A DNA stretch of 64,000 nt. It comes from Solibacillus isronensis. Lineage in GTDB: Bacteria; Bacillota; Bacilli; Bacillales_A; Planococcaceae. The stretch spans positions 372,001 through 436,000 of the forward strand of contig NZ_JAMBOC010000001.1 of assembly GCF_023715405.1 (NCBI RefSeq). Direction: 5' to 3'. This document shows positions 9,933 to 18,770 of the stretch, in pieces. Numbering within the stretch: position 1 is the first letter of the stretch; each line of letters begins with the position of its first letter. The translations under genes and the position numbers were made by a program. The notes under the pieces were generated by a model. The model was not told the origin of the DNA. It worked only from the letters and a program-made list of their open reading frames with translations, and did not search any database.

Positions 9933-10850
9933 ATGGAACAACGGTCATTTTTTGTCACAATGTCAGACGGGCATGATATTTTCGTCCGTACTTATGCACC
10001 GAGTAAGAAGCGTATTGGACATATTCATATTTTACACGGGATGTCGGAACATAGTGGGCGTTATGAAAATTTTGCAGAAAAGCTATGTGATGAAGGGTAT
10101 TTTGTAACAGCACATGATCATCGCGGCCATGGTTATACAGCGCAAAAAAACGGCATGTTCGGCTATTTCGGACCTGAAAAAGGTTTTGAACTTGTTGTTG
10201 ATGATGTTGTAGAAGTGCTTTCCTTTTTAAAGAAAGAAACAACGGAACTGCCTATTTTATTCGGCCACAGTATGGGGTCGTTCATAGCACGCCGCTTTAT
10301 TCAACAGCATAGCGATAAAATTGAACGGCTGATTTTATCGGGATCGGGATCACCGACATTGCTTCATAAGGCAGGGCATATTATCGCGAAGCAGCTGGTA
10401 AAGCTGCAGGGAGCACAAATCCAAAGTGATCTCATGAATGATCTTAGTTTTAGCAGTTTTAACCGAAAAATTAAAGATGCAAAAACAAATTTTGACTGGC
10501 TTACTACCGATGAAGAAGAAGTGCAAAAATATATCGATGATCCATTTTGCGGTGTGATTCCGACGAATCAATTTTTCGTTGATTTAACAGGAGGCATGCT
10601 TAAGATGGAGGATGAATATGCAAATGCGCGCATCCGCTCTGATTTAAAAATACTCGTTGTAAACGGGACATATGATCCGATCGCCGGACCTGAAGCAGAA
10701 GGAGCGTTTCGAGTAGGGAAACTGCTTGCACGTGCCGGTGTGGAACATGTGAAGGTGCATATATTTGAAAGGATGCGTCATGAAATTCTAAATGAAAAAA
10801 AGAAAGAACAAGTAAGAGAAATAATTGTACGGTGGTTAAAAGATGAATAA
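9933..10850 (+). CDS. Alpha/beta hydrolase, lysophospholipase/monoacylglycerol lipase-like
   Basis: A 305-residue cytoplasmic alpha/beta hydrolase of the serine aminopeptidase S33/Hydrolase_4 family. Visible landmarks are the oxyanion strand [13 protein letters not shown] (about 32-44), the HDHRGHG motif (61-67), the nucleophile elbow GHSMGS with Ser113, the Asp in NGTYDPIAG and the His in MRHEI near the C-terminus. The substrate is not shown by sequence; monoacylglycerols or lysophospholipids are typical for relatives. It starts 23 bases after mutL and overlaps the miaA start by eight bases, so it is cotranscribed with repair and tRNA-modification genes. Confidence 0.85.
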   Translation: MEQRSFFVTMSDGHDIFVRTYAPSKKRIGHIHILHGMSEHSGRYENFAEKLCDEGYFVTAHDHRGHGYTAQKNGMFGYFGPEKGFELVVDDVVEVLSFLKKETTELPILFGHSMGSFIARRFIQQHSDKIERLILSGSGSPTLLHKAGHIIAKQLVKLQGAQIQSDLMNDLSFSSFNRKIKDAKTNFDWLTTDEEEVQKYIDDPFCGVIPTNQFFVDLTGGMLKMEDEYANARIRSDLKILVVNGTYDPIAGPEAEGAFRVGKLLARAGVEHVKVHIFERMRHEILNEKKKEQVREIIVRWLKDE

Positions 10851-11751
10851 TAAAATCGATGTCGTGGCCATTATCGGTCCTACAGCATCAGGAAAAACAG
10901 CGCTAAGTGTCCGCTTGGCAAAAGAGATTGACGGCGAAATAATAAACGGAGATTCCATGCAGATCTATCGTCATATGGATATTGGAACGGCCAAAATTAC
11001 AGAAGCCGAAATGGAAGGTGTTCCGCATCATTTGCTCGACATTAAAGAACCGACGGAAGGGTTTTCGGTTGCGGAATATCAGCAGCTTGTTCGCGGGAAA
11101 ATTGAAGAGATTCATGCGCGAGGTAAAATGCCGATTATTGTTGGCGGAACGGGGCTATATGTACAATCTGTCTTGTATGATTTTCAATTTGCCAAACAGG
11201 AAGTTGATGAAGCAGCACGCGAAAACTATTATAAAGAACTTGAAGTTTTAGGTCCTGAAGCGATGCATGCAAAACTTGTGCAAATGGACCCCGCAGCTGC
11301 AGCGTCGATTCATCCGAATAATACAAGACGTGTTATTCGGGCACTGGAAATGGCAGAACTTGCAGGGGTTTCTCGAGCGGAAGAGCAATTCAATCGAGGG
11401 GATATTCCGCTATATAACCACTTAATCATCGGGTTGGATATGGACCGTGAAAAGTTATATGAAAGAATTAATTTACGTGTGGATTTGATGGTGGAAGCAG
11501 GTCTTGTTGAAGAAGTTAGGGCGCTATACGATGCTGGGATACGTGATGTTCAGGCGATTAAAGCAATCGGCTATAAAGAATTGTATGCCCATTTCGATGG
11601 ACTGGTTTCACTTGATGAAGCAGTGGAACAGATTAAACAAAATTCCAGACGCTATGCAAAACGCCAGCTTACCTATTTCCGAAACAAAATGGATATTGCG
11701 TGGATCGGAAATGATTGGAGTAAAATAAAAAGTTTATTTGAAAATCATTAA
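10843..11751 (+). CDS. miaA: tRNA dimethylallyltransferase MiaA
   Basis: MiaA transfers the dimethylallyl group from DMAPP to A37 of tRNAs that read UNN codons, giving i6A, the substrate of MiaB encoded at the left end of this window. The P-loop GPTASGKT spans residues 12-19, followed by the [15 protein letters not shown] substrate motif and GGTGLYVQS. The 302-residue length is close to normal for Bacilli. The ATG at 10843 lies inside the preceding hydrolase gene (8-base overlap). hfq follows, as in many bacteria. Confidence 0.96.
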   Translation: MNNKIDVVAIIGPTASGKTALSVRLAKEIDGEIINGDSMQIYRHMDIGTAKITEAEMEGVPHHLLDIKEPTEGFSVAEYQQLVRGKIEEIHARGKMPIIVGGTGLYVQSVLYDFQFAKQEVDEAARENYYKELEVLGPEAMHAKLVQMDPAAAASIHPNNTRRVIRALEMAELAGVSRAEEQFNRGDIPLYNHLIIGLDMDREKLYERINLRVDLMVEAGLVEEVRALYDAGIRDVQAIKAIGYKELYAHFDGLVSLDEAVEQIKQNSRRYAKRQLTYFRNKMDIAWIGNDWSKIKSLFENH

Positions 11752-11828
11752 AATTAAAGGGAAACTTTGTCCGAATAACGAATAGGTAACTATTGCATGT
11801 ATTTTATGGTAAGGGAGATTGAACGACG

Positions 11829-12053
11829 ATGAAATCGATTAATTTGCAAGATACTTTTTTAAACAATTTACGTAAAAATAATGTTTTTGTAACGGTATTT
11901 TTGTTAAATGGCTTCCAATTAAAAGGACTTATAAAATCATATGATAATTTTACCGTATTATTGGAGTCGGAAGGAAAACAGCAGCTTATTTACAAGCATG
12001 CAATTTCTACTTTTGTACCGTCAAAAAATGTAGCTTTATCGGAAGAAGAGTAA
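11829..12053 (+). CDS. hfq: RNA chaperone Hfq
   Basis: Hfq is a hexameric Sm-like RNA-binding protein. The 74-residue protein has the Sm1 segment ([28 protein letters not shown]) and the Sm2 signature YKHAIST near residue 57, and an acidic C-terminal end (LSEEE). The length matches Bacillus Hfq. It follows miaA at 77 bases, the standard bacterial arrangement. The ribosome binding site AAGGGAGA lies about 11 bases upstream of the ATG. Confidence 0.97.
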   Translation: MKSINLQDTFLNNLRKNNVFVTVFLLNGFQLKGLIKSYDNFTVLLESEGKQQLIYKHAISTFVPSKNVALSEEE

Positions 12054-12132
12054 CAACACAGCCAAACTTGTAGCGAATTTTGGTCTGATTGATTATAATG
12101 ACTAAGATGCTATAAGTATTGGAGGATTTTTG

Positions 12133-12435
12133 ATGAAAACGATGACAACAGATGAACTGATCAACTTACTCGATGCAAATGAAGATTTAAATGTAATCGA
12201 TGTTCGTGAAGATTTTGAAGTGGAACACGGAATGATTCCAGGTGCTGTACATATTCCACTTGGCTCAATCCCTGAACGTACTAATGAACTGGATAATTCA
12301 AAATCCTATATCGTCGTATGTAAAGGCGGCGTACGCAGTGCTAATGCATGCGAATATCTGGCAGAGCAAGGTTTTGATGTAACGAATTTAGATGGCGGAA
12401 TGATGGCCTATGATGGAGAATTAGAATTTAAATAA
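12133..12435 (+). CDS. Single-domain rhodanese-like protein
   Basis: A 100-residue rhodanese domain with the DVRE motif (about residues 23-26), HIPLGSIPER and the active-site loop CKGGVRS with Cys63. Such proteins form a persulfide on this cysteine and act in sulfur transfer or detoxification; the partner is not evident here. ATG at 12133 is chosen over an in-frame TTG at 12130 because GGAGGA lies seven bases before it. A TATAAT at 12094-12099 may serve as its own -10. It is monocistronic between hfq and a bidirectional terminator. Confidence 0.88.
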   Translation: MKTMTTDELINLLDANEDLNVIDVREDFEVEHGMIPGAVHIPLGSIPERTNELDNSKSYIVVCKGGVRSANACEYLAEQGFDVTNLDGGMMAYDGELEFK

Positions 12436-12445
12436 TTTCCAAAAG

Positions 12446-12478
12446 AAAGGGAGTGCCGATTGATTCGGCACTCCCTTT
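12446..12478. terminator. Bidirectional terminator between rhodanese and TRIC-type genes
   Basis: A perfect 14-bp stem (AAAGGGAGTGCCGA and its complement) with a 5-base loop lies between two convergent genes. Read on the minus strand it is followed by TTTCTTTT; read on the plus strand the T-tract is short. Confidence 0.85.
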
Positions 12479-12485
12479 AGTTATC

Positions 12486-13094
12486 CTACTTTGTATAATA
12501 AATTTTCTTTGATGGGAGGCTCCAGCCTTTAGTGTATGAACATATCCGCAGGACAGTAATGGAAACAAATAAAAAGTATAAAAACAAATCCCCCTTAAAA
12601 ATTTCAAGGCCGATTAAGAAACCTGCACTGGCCGCCCAAACGGCATAAATTTCGTGACGCAGTATAATGGGTCTTCTACCGGCAAGCAAGTCCCGAACCA
12701 CCCCACCGCCTGCACCTGTTAAAACGGCAGCTACAATTACTGCTACAATCGGTAACTCCAGGTGGACAGCATGCATTGCACCTTGAATGGCAAAGGCGGA
12801 TAATCCGATTGCGTCGGTAACGTATCCCCATCGACTCCACTGTTTAAATAAATGATGCGGAATTAAAAAGAACACCGTAATCGCAAGAAGCGCGAATTGA
12901 AACATAAGCTCCTGGTTCCATAATGTCGAAACCGGCAGACCGATTAATATATTACGGATAGCCCCGCCGCCAAAAGCTGTAACGATACCTAATATGTACA
13001 CCCCAAATAAATCATACTCTTCTTCCATTGCCACAATTGCCCCGGAAATGGCAAAGGCAACCGTTCCGATCAAACTAAATACATCCCACGCCAT
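12486..13094 (-). CDS. TRIC/UPF0126 family cation channel-like membrane protein
   Basis: A 202-residue hydrophobic protein of the YvgT/YicG (UPF0126) family, bacterial relatives of trimeric intracellular cation channels. The duplicated glycine-rich motif is seen twice: FGGGAIRNILIG and GAGGGVVRDLLAG, the hallmark of the two-repeat, seven-helix fold. Physiological role in Bacilli is poorly known. The start is taken as the second ATG (13094), which has AAGGGAG at proper distance; an upstream extension gives non-conserved residues. It is convergent with the rhodanese gene and divergent from ynbB. Confidence 0.85.
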   Translation of the reverse strand: MAWDVFSLIGTVAFAISGAIVAMEEEYDLFGVYILGIVTAFGGGAIRNILIGLPVSTLWNQELMFQFALLAITVFFLIPHHLFKQWSRWGYVTDAIGLSAFAIQGAMHAVHLELPIVAVIVAAVLTGAGGGVVRDLLAGRRPIILRHEIYAVWAASAGFLIGLEIFKGDLFLYFLFVSITVLRICSYTKGWSLPSKKIYYTK

Positions 13095-13211
13095 AAACAT
13101 CTCTCCCTTAATGTCCTTTCGACCATGACGATAGCAGTTTTTCAAACATTCGTCAAAACTATTTTTTTTCATGTATAATGGATACAGTTTGAACAGAATG
13201 GAGTAGTAAAA

Positions 13212-14459
13212 ATGGCATTTCAATCAATATTAACAGCTGAAACATTAACGCTTGCAGCAAAAGTGGAAGAAAAAGTCCGCACTTATCATCAGGAAGTGGA
13301 TGAACGTGCGTTTTATAATCAGCAAAAGGTGCTGGCAGCTTTTCGAGAAAATCAAGTAAGCGACTTTCATTTGCATCCTTCAACAGGGTATGGCTATGAT
13401 GATGAAGGCCGTGATAATTTAGAGCGTGTATATGCGCAAACTTTCGGGTCAGAGGCAGCTATCGTACGTCCTCAAATCATTTCAGGTACACATGCAATCA
13501 CATTAAGTTTATTCGGTGTATTACGTCCTGGTGATGAATTGCTCTATATTACAGGTAAGCCTTATGACACACTTCAGTCAATCGTTGACGGGGGCGAAAA
13601 GGATACAGGTTCCCTGAAGGACTATAAAATTGGCTATTCCCATGTAGATTTAATCGATAATAAGGAAATTGATTGGGAAGGTGTAAAACAGGCAGTAAAC
13701 GGAAATACGAAAATGATTGCAATTCAGCGGTCAAAAGGCTATGCGACGCGCCCATCATTTACGATTGAACAAATTGCTGAAATGGTTGAAAAAATACGGG
13801 TAATTGCACCAAACACCGTTATTTTTGTTGATAACTGTTACGGTGAATTTGTAGAGTTGCTTGAGCCGACAGAAGTTGGTGTTGACTTAATGGCCGGTTC
13901 ATTAATCAAAAATCCGGGTGGGGGCTTTGCAAAAATTGGCGGATATATTGCAGGTCGCGCGGATTTAGTGGAAAAATGTGCATATCGTATGACGTCACCG
14001 GGAATCGGTGCGGAGGCAGGGGCTTCATTAAATACGTTAGCAGATTTTTATCAGGGCTTCTTCATGGCACCGCATATTGTTGCACAAAGTTTAAAAGGTG
14101 CAATTTTTACATCGGCTATGCTTGAAGAAATCGGTATGACGACATCCCCGCATTACACGGATGTTCGCACAGATCTCATTCAGTCAGTCTCTTTCCAAAC
14201 GGCTGAACAAATGGTGGCATTCTGTCGTGAAATTCAAGCTGCTTCACCTATTAACGCTCACTTTGCGCCGGAGCCTGCCTATATGCCTGGTTATGAGGAT
14301 GATGTTATTATGGCGGCAGGTACATTTGTTCAAGGATCAAGTATTGAATTAACAGCAGACGGTCCGATTCGCCCTCCCTACACCGCATTTATCCAAGGCG
14401 GTTTAACATATGAACATGTAAAATATGCCATTTGTTCTGCTGTCCAAAAACTAAAATAG
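13212..14459 (+). CDS. ynbB: YnbB, PLP-dependent aluminium-resistance/methionine gamma-lyase-like protein
   Basis: A 415-residue fold-type I PLP enzyme of the family annotated as aluminium resistance or methionine gamma-lyase. Landmarks are VRPQIISGTHAI, FVDNCYGEF with the PLP-ring Asp, and GSLIKNPGGG containing the probable Schiff-base lysine. The natural substrate is not established. In B. subtilis ynbB lies between hflX and glnR; here it also precedes glnR-glnA, but hflX and spoVK are absent. TATAAT at 13174-13179 is a likely -10. A terminator separates it from glnR. Confidence 0.87.
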   Translation: MAFQSILTAETLTLAAKVEEKVRTYHQEVDERAFYNQQKVLAAFRENQVSDFHLHPSTGYGYDDEGRDNLERVYAQTFGSEAAIVRPQIISGTHAITLSLFGVLRPGDELLYITGKPYDTLQSIVDGGEKDTGSLKDYKIGYSHVDLIDNKEIDWEGVKQAVNGNTKMIAIQRSKGYATRPSFTIEQIAEMVEKIRVIAPNTVIFVDNCYGEFVELLEPTEVGVDLMAGSLIKNPGGGFAKIGGYIAGRADLVEKCAYRMTSPGIGAEAGASLNTLADFYQGFFMAPHIVAQSLKGAIFTSAMLEEIGMTTSPHYTDVRTDLIQSVSFQTAEQMVAFCREIQAASPINAHFAPEPAYMPGYEDDVIMAAGTFVQGSSIELTADGPIRPPYTAFIQGGLTYEHVKYAICSAVQKLK

Positions 14460-14466
14460 TTTCTAG

Positions 14467-14497
14467 AAATCGTCCATTTATTGGACGATTTTTGTTG
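14467..14497 (+). terminator. Rho-independent terminator after ynbB
   Basis: The inverted repeat AAATCGTCCA / TGGACGATTT with a 5-base loop is followed by TTGTTG, seven bases after the ynbB stop. Confidence 0.85.
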
Positions 14498-14548
14498 TGC
14501 ATAAAATTCGCTTTATTCTGTCAACTATTTGCTCATTTACATAAGTTA

Positions 14549-14565
14549 TGTGAGTTTTTCTGACA
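14549..14565 (+). promoter_or_regulatory. GlnR/TnrA operator upstream of glnR-glnA
   Basis: TGTGAGTTTTTCTGACA fits the GlnR/TnrA consensus TGTNANAWWWTMTNACA at all but one position. It lies just upstream of the -35 element. A poorer second match, with an intact right half TAACA, spans 14572-14588 and overlaps the promoter itself. The tandem arrangement is the one known for autoregulated glnRA operons. Confidence 0.85.
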
Positions 14566-14570
14566 TACAT

Positions 14571-14599
14571 TTGACATTGTAAATAACAAGTCGTAATAT
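14571..14599 (+). promoter_or_regulatory. SigA promoter of glnR-glnA
   Basis: A perfect TTGACA at 14571-14576 and TAATAT at 14594-14599 are separated by 17 bases. The GlnR box lies immediately upstream. Confidence 0.8.
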
Positions 14600-14621
14600 A
14601 GCGATAAGGGAGGTGAATTAA

Positions 14622-15002
14622 ATGAGTAGTGAAATTCGACGTTCAATGCCACTATTATCGATAAGTATCGTCATGCAACTAACGGATCTGACAGCAAGAC
14701 AAATCCGTTATTATGAAGAGCATGATTTAATTCAGCCGCACCGGACAGAAGGAAATCGACGGATGTTTTCTTTAAATGATGTCGATACTTTACTTGAAAT
14801 CAAAGATATGCTTGAGCAGGGTATTAATATGGCAGGTATCAAAAAAGTGTTTGCTTTGAAAAATGATCCGGCCGCCCAACAAGCGAGCAAAGAAATTTCA
14901 GATTCGGACTTACGAAAAATTTTACGTGAAGAAATGCGCCAAGCACAGCGCATGCAAAAAACATCTATTCGACAAGGGGATTTATCACGCTTTTACCAAT
15001 AG
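14622..15002 (+). CDS. glnR: Nitrogen-responsive repressor GlnR
   Basis: GlnR is a MerR-family repressor of glnRA and other nitrogen genes, activated by feedback-inhibited glutamine synthetase. The 126-residue protein begins with [20 protein letters not shown] and the MerR helix-turn-helix [28 protein letters not shown] (about 23-50). The C-terminal tail that interacts with GlnA ends [10 protein letters not shown]. The perfect AAGGGAGGTG binding site precedes the ATG. glnA follows after 62 bases with no terminator between them. Confidence 0.96.
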   Translation: MSSEIRRSMPLLSISIVMQLTDLTARQIRYYEEHDLIQPHRTEGNRRMFSLNDVDTLLEIKDMLEQGINMAGIKKVFALKNDPAAQQASKEISDSDLRKILREEMRQAQRMQKTSIRQGDLSRFYQ

Positions 15003-15064
15003 TGTGTAAATTATAAAAGATCGAGTAAAATCGGTACTGAACAAATTTAGGAGTGTGGAATTTA

Positions 15065-16399
15065 GTGGGCAAATATACAAAAGACGATATTAAACGTCTA
15101 GTAGAAGAACAGCAAGTAAAATTCATTCGTTTACAGTTTACAGATATTTTAGGAACAATTAAAAACGTAGAAATTCCTGTAAGCCAACTAGATAAAGCAT
15201 TGGACAATAAAATGATGTTTGATGGTTCATCAATCGAAGGTTTTGTGCGTATTGAAGAATCAGATATGTACTTATATCCTGATTATGATTCATTTATGAT
15301 TTTCCCATGGACTGCTGAAAAAGGGAAAGTAGCACGTTTCATCTGTGATATTTACAATCCGAACGGTACACCATTTGCAGGAGATCCACGTAACAACCTG
15401 AAACGTGTATTAAAGGAAATGGAAGAGCTAGGATTCACAGATTTCAACTTAGGGCCAGAACCGGAATTTTTCTTATTTAAACTGGATGCAAAAGGCGAGC
15501 CAAGCTTGGAAGTTAATGACCACGGGGGTTATTTCGACTTAGCACCGACAGATTTAGGTGAAAACTGCCGTCGTGATATCGTATTAGAACTAGAAGAAAT
15601 GGGCTTTGAAATTGAAGCATCTCACCATGAGGTTGCACCGGGACAACATGAAATTGACTTTAAATATGCGGATGCAATTACAGCTTGCGACAATATCCAA
15701 ACATTTAAATTAGTTGTTAAAACAATTGCACGTAAACACGGTTTACACGCAACATTCATGCCAAAACCTTTATTCGGTGAAGCCGGATCAGGAATGCACT
15801 TCAATGTTTCGTTATTTAAAGGAAAAGAAAACGCCTTTTTTGATGAGTCTACTGAATTAGGTCTTTCTGAAACAGCGATGCAATTCATGGCAGGCGTACT
15901 TAATCATGTTCAAGGCTTTACTGCAATTACAAACCCGACAGTAAACTCTTATAAACGTTTAGTACCAGGTTATGAAGCACCTTGTTACGTAGCATGGTCT
16001 GCACAAAATCGTTCACCTTTAATTCGTATTCCTTCTTCTCGCGGAGTTTCAACACGTGTAGAAGTTCGTTCGGTCGATCCATCAGCTAACCCATATTTGG
16101 CGATGGCAGTAATTTTAGAGGCTGGTCTGGAAGGGATTCGTAAAAAATCAACGCCACCACCAGCAATTAACCGCAACATTTATGTAATGAGCGAAGAAGA
16201 GCGTAAAGCAAACGGCATTGATAACCTGCCTGCAGCTTTAGACGACGCTTTAAACTTACTTGCAAAAGATGAAGTTGTTCAACGAGCATTAGGCAACCAC
16301 ATCTATGCTAACTTTAAAGAAGCTAAAGAAATCGAATTCGACATGTACCGTTCTACTGTCCATCAGTGGGAACGCGACCAATATATGAAGATGTACTAA
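15065..16399 (+). CDS. glnA: Glutamine synthetase GlnA, type I-alpha
   Basis: GlnA makes glutamine from glutamate, ammonia and ATP, and when feedback-inhibited it stabilises GlnR on DNA. The 444-residue protein matches B. subtilis GlnA almost throughout: [36 protein letters not shown], the Mg-binding [50 protein letters not shown] and the RxPxxRG loop ([16 protein letters not shown]). The GTG at 15065 gives the usual [10 protein letters not shown]-terminus; an upstream in-frame GTG at 15053 lies in the ribosome binding site region. There is no adenylylation-type insertion. Confidence 0.97.
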   Translation: MGKYTKDDIKRLVEEQQVKFIRLQFTDILGTIKNVEIPVSQLDKALDNKMMFDGSSIEGFVRIEESDMYLYPDYDSFMIFPWTAEKGKVARFICDIYNPNGTPFAGDPRNNLKRVLKEMEELGFTDFNLGPEPEFFLFKLDAKGEPSLEVNDHGGYFDLAPTDLGENCRRDIVLELEEMGFEIEASHHEVAPGQHEIDFKYADAITACDNIQTFKLVVKTIARKHGLHATFMPKPLFGEAGSGMHFNVSLFKGKENAFFDESTELGLSETAMQFMAGVLNHVQGFTAITNPTVNSYKRLVPGYEAPCYVAWSAQNRSPLIRIPSSRGVSTRVEVRSVDPSANPYLAMAVILEAGLEGIRKKSTPPPAINRNIYVMSEEERKANGIDNLPAALDDALNLLAKDEVVQRALGNHIYANFKEAKEIEFDMYRSTVHQWERDQYMKMY

Positions 16400-16404
16400 G
16401 AGAA

Positions 16405-16436
16405 AGCGCTGGAGTTAAAATTCCAGCGTTTTTTTT
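16405..16436 (+). terminator. Rho-independent terminator of glnRA
   Basis: CGCTGGA / TCCAGCG with an 8-base AT-rich loop followed by eight T residues. Confidence 0.9.
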
Positions 16437-16485
16437 ATATGTATACATATTATTTAAAATTATAACCAATATAATTTTGAACTAA

Positions 16486-16511
16486 AAAACCGGCAATAAA
16501 AATTGCCGGTT
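16486..16511 (-). terminator. Rho-independent terminator of the gamma-SASP gene
   Basis: AACCGGCAA / TTGCCGGTT with a 6-base loop; on the minus strand it is followed by six T residues. Confidence 0.88.
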
Positions 16512-16520
16512 CAATATTTT

Positions 16521-17066
16521 TTATTTATTGCCGTTTTGGAATTTGTTCTTACCAAATTGACCCGATGCTTGTTGTTTTTTAGCTTCGGCCTGCTGGTTTT
16601 GCTGTTTCACTTGGTTAACATCTGTTTCCATGCCAAACTCAGCGCTCATTGAAGAAAGCTTCTTCTGTAAACCGCTGTTTGCGAACAAACCGGAAGATTG
16701 TTGCTTTTTGGCTTCGGCCTGCTGGTTTTGCTGTTTTACTTGGTTAACATCTGTTTCCATGCCAAATTCGGCGTTCATGGAAGAGAAGTTTTTCTGTAAA
16801 CCATTATTCGCGAACAATCCAGAAGTTTGTTGCTTTTTGGCTTCAGCTTGCTGGTTTTGCTGCTTCACTTGGTTTACGTTAGTTTCCATCCCGAATTCAG
16901 CATTCAAGGAACTTGATTGCTTTTGTAAACCGCTGTTTGCAAACAAACCGGAAGATTGTTGCTTTTTAGCTTCAGCTTTTTGGTTTTGCTGTTTTACTTG
17001 ATTAACGTCCGTTTCCATACCGAATTCGACGTTTTTATTATTGATGTTGTTTTTATTTTTTGACAT
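16521..17066 (-). CDS. sspE: Gamma-type small acid-soluble spore protein with four repeats
   Basis: Gamma-type SASPs do not coat DNA; they are an amino-acid store broken down by the GPR protease at germination. The 181-residue protein consists of a 13-residue Asn/Lys-rich start and four repeats, each opening with EFGMETDVNQVKQQNQ and continuing through AEAKKQQ to GLFANSGLQK. The EF-x-x-ET sequence resembles the GPR cleavage site, so there are four potential cuts. B. subtilis SspE is only about 84 residues. The start at 17066 is set by a perfect AGGAGGTGAT eight bases upstream. It is monocistronic, as expected for sspE. Confidence 0.9.
   Translation of the reverse strand: MSKNKNNINNKNVEFGMETDVNQVKQQNQKAEAKKQQSSGLFANSGLQKQSSSLNAEFGMETNVNQVKQQNQQAEAKKQQTSGLFANNGLQKNFSSMNAEFGMETDVNQVKQQNQQAEAKKQQSSGLFANSGLQKKLSSMSAEFGMETDVNQVKQQNQQAEAKKQQASGQFGKNKFQNGNK
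16524..17027 (-). repeat. Tandem 129-bp coding repeats in the gamma-SASP gene
   Basis: Three full 43-codon units (17027-16899, 16898-16770, 16769-16641) and one 39-codon terminal unit (16640-16524) are arranged head to tail. They are highly alike at the DNA level as well as in protein, consistent with recent duplication or gene conversion. The last unit diverges after QASGQF. Confidence 0.92.
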
Positions 17067-17085
17067 CAATATCACCTCCTGAGAT

Positions 17086-17114
17086 TATTCTGTTCAGAGG
17101 TTGTTTTATTATTC
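17086..17114 (-). promoter_or_regulatory. Candidate SigG promoter of the gamma-SASP gene
   Basis: On the minus strand GAATA (17114-17110) fits the SigG -35 GHATR and CAGAATA (17092-17086) matches the -10 CATNHTA at six of seven positions, with a 17-base spacer. The leader would be very short, which lowers confidence. Forespore SigG control is expected for sspE. Confidence 0.4.
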
Positions 17115-17322
17115 GGTTAAATAATTTGCCAATTTTTTTATTAAAGTACAGGGCAACAATAAAAGGACACTGAAGCTTGAGTGTATGTCGCCGTATATAT
17201 CCCGTAAATACTGTTTTAAATGAAATATTTACCAGCAAGCTTATTGAGAAGAACGCTAGGTATGTTTGCGATTAAATCATATAATAGTATAAGACAAAAA
17301 TAATAATAAAAAGGAGGAAATT

Positions 17323-18030
17323 ATGAAACTCGATACAATGATGCAAGAGTTAGAAGCACTTGGGAAAGAGCGTACAAAAAAGATTTATATGTCCAATGGG
17401 GCTAAGGAGCCGTTGTTCGGTGTAACGATTGGCTCGATGAAACCGTTTGTAAAACAAATAAAAATAGACCAGGAACTGGCCGAACAGCTCTATGCTACAG
17501 GCAACTATGATGCTATGTATTTCGCAGGAATTATTGCGGATCCGAATGCAATGACTGAGGAAGATTATGACCGCTGGATGGAACAGGCCTATTTCTATAT
17601 GATTTCGGATTATGTTGTGGCAGTAACTCTGGCGGAATCTGATATTGCGCAAGAAGTAAGCGATAAGTGGATTGCCAGTGGTAAGGATCTGAAAATGTCG
17701 GCAGGGTGGCATTGCTACTGCTGGCTTCTCGGCAATCGTAAAGATGAGGAATTTTCAAAGGAAAAGTTAATGGACATGCTCGAGTATGTAAAACAAAATA
17801 TCCGTCAAGCACCGCAGCGCACACAGGTGGCGATGAACAATTTTGTCATGACAGTCGGTGTTTCATTTAAACCTTTACATGATGAGGCAGTGCAAATTGC
17901 AAATGAGATCGGACCAATTGAAACGAAACGGGAAGGGAAAAAACCGGGTTTGCTTCATGCTTATGAGGAAATTGAAAAACAGGTGGAAAAAGGGCGAATC
18001 GGTTTTAAACGTAAATATGTACGTTGTTAA
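17323..18030 (+). CDS. DNA alkylation repair (AlkD/HEAT-like) family protein
   Basis: A 235-residue, all-helical protein resembling the DNA alkylation repair family (HEAT-like repeats; AlkC/AlkD relatives), which excises alkylated bases. The opening MMQELEALGKERTKKIYMSNGAKEPLFGV and the helix GWHCYCWLLGNR fit relatives annotated as DNA alkylation repair enzymes. The catalytic Asp of characterised AlkD could not be placed with certainty, so enzymatic activity is not assured. AAAAAGGAGG precedes the ATG. It stands alone, divergent from the SASP gene. Confidence 0.7.
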   Translation: MKLDTMMQELEALGKERTKKIYMSNGAKEPLFGVTIGSMKPFVKQIKIDQELAEQLYATGNYDAMYFAGIIADPNAMTEEDYDRWMEQAYFYMISDYVVAVTLAESDIAQEVSDKWIASGKDLKMSAGWHCYCWLLGNRKDEEFSKEKLMDMLEYVKQNIRQAPQRTQVAMNNFVMTVGVSFKPLHDEAVQIANEIGPIETKREGKKPGLLHAYEEIEKQVEKGRIGFKRKYVRC

Positions 18031-18109
18031 TTGTAAAGAGTTATACCTTGTTTTTTCACAATACAATTGTATAAACTAAAATTATGGGAATTTCAAGGAG
18101 GCTTATTAC

Positions 18110-18655
18110 ATGAAAAAAAGTATTGCTATCGATATGGACCAGGTACTAGCTGATTTTTATTCGAAATTACGTGTGACATATAACGAAAATTTCGGAACAA
18201 ATTTTACAGATGAAGAGTTTCTTCTGACGACACAGCGCGATTTGCCTCGAGAAGATGCGAAGAAATTATTTGCAATATTAAATGAGCCTGACTATTTCAG
18301 AGATTTAAAAGTACTGGATGAAGATGCGATTAAAGTCATTCAAGAGTTGCAGGAACATTATGAAATTTTTATTGCGACAGCTGCAATGGATGTACCGGGT
18401 TCATTTACAGCGAAATACGACTGGTTAATGGAGCATTTACCCTTTATTAAAACACAGAACATTGTGTTTTGCGGAAATAAAGCGGTAATACATACCGATT
18501 ATTTAATTGATGACAGCCCACGCCAACTCGCAGCATTCAAAGGGACAGGTATATTGTATTCGATGCCGTACAATCGATCAGAAGAAGGTTTCATGCGTGT
18601 TCATAACTGGAAAGAAATTAAACAGTATTTTATAAAACAAATGGAAAGTGTTTAA
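18110..18655 (+). CDS. 5'(3')-deoxyribonucleotidase family HAD phosphatase
   Basis: A 181-residue HAD-fold protein of the NT5C family, expected to dephosphorylate deoxynucleoside monophosphates. The nucleophile motif DMDQVLADF (about residues 8-16), the second motif in FIATAAMD (Thr) and the acidic motif LIDDSPRQL are visible. Its ATG follows an AAGGAGG site. A second, different 5'-nucleotidase-like gene lies at 40772-41353. It is followed by a terminator and is monocistronic. Confidence 0.85.
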   Translation: MKKSIAIDMDQVLADFYSKLRVTYNENFGTNFTDEEFLLTTQRDLPREDAKKLFAILNEPDYFRDLKVLDEDAIKVIQELQEHYEIFIATAAMDVPGSFTAKYDWLMEHLPFIKTQNIVFCGNKAVIHTDYLIDDSPRQLAAFKGTGILYSMPYNRSEEGFMRVHNWKEIKQYFIKQMESV

Positions 18656-18660
18656 TAAGT

Positions 18661-18695
18661 AAAGGGTTGCGATTCTGCAATCCTTTTTTATTTTT
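18661..18695 (+). terminator. Rho-independent terminator after the nucleotidase gene
   Basis: AAAGGGTTGC / GCAATCCTTT (one G-T pair) with a short loop, then a T-rich tail. Confidence 0.8.
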
Positions 18696-18770
18696 GTAGT
18701 CATTTCGTATAACGCAATAGTATAATTTAAATTATTGGAATTATCTATAAATTATAAGGGGATAAAAAGA

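Noticed and set aside
9933-10850. Proline iminopeptidase or haloalkane dehalogenase for the alpha/beta hydrolase
   Set aside because: The RGHG and GHSMGS motifs with the short lid fit the lysophospholipase/monoglyceride lipase group better.
16630-17001. 123-codon plus-strand frame opposite the gamma-SASP gene
   Set aside because: Its repeats of Phe/Cys are the antisense of the SASP repeats. The minus-strand frame has a perfect ribosome binding site and a known family.
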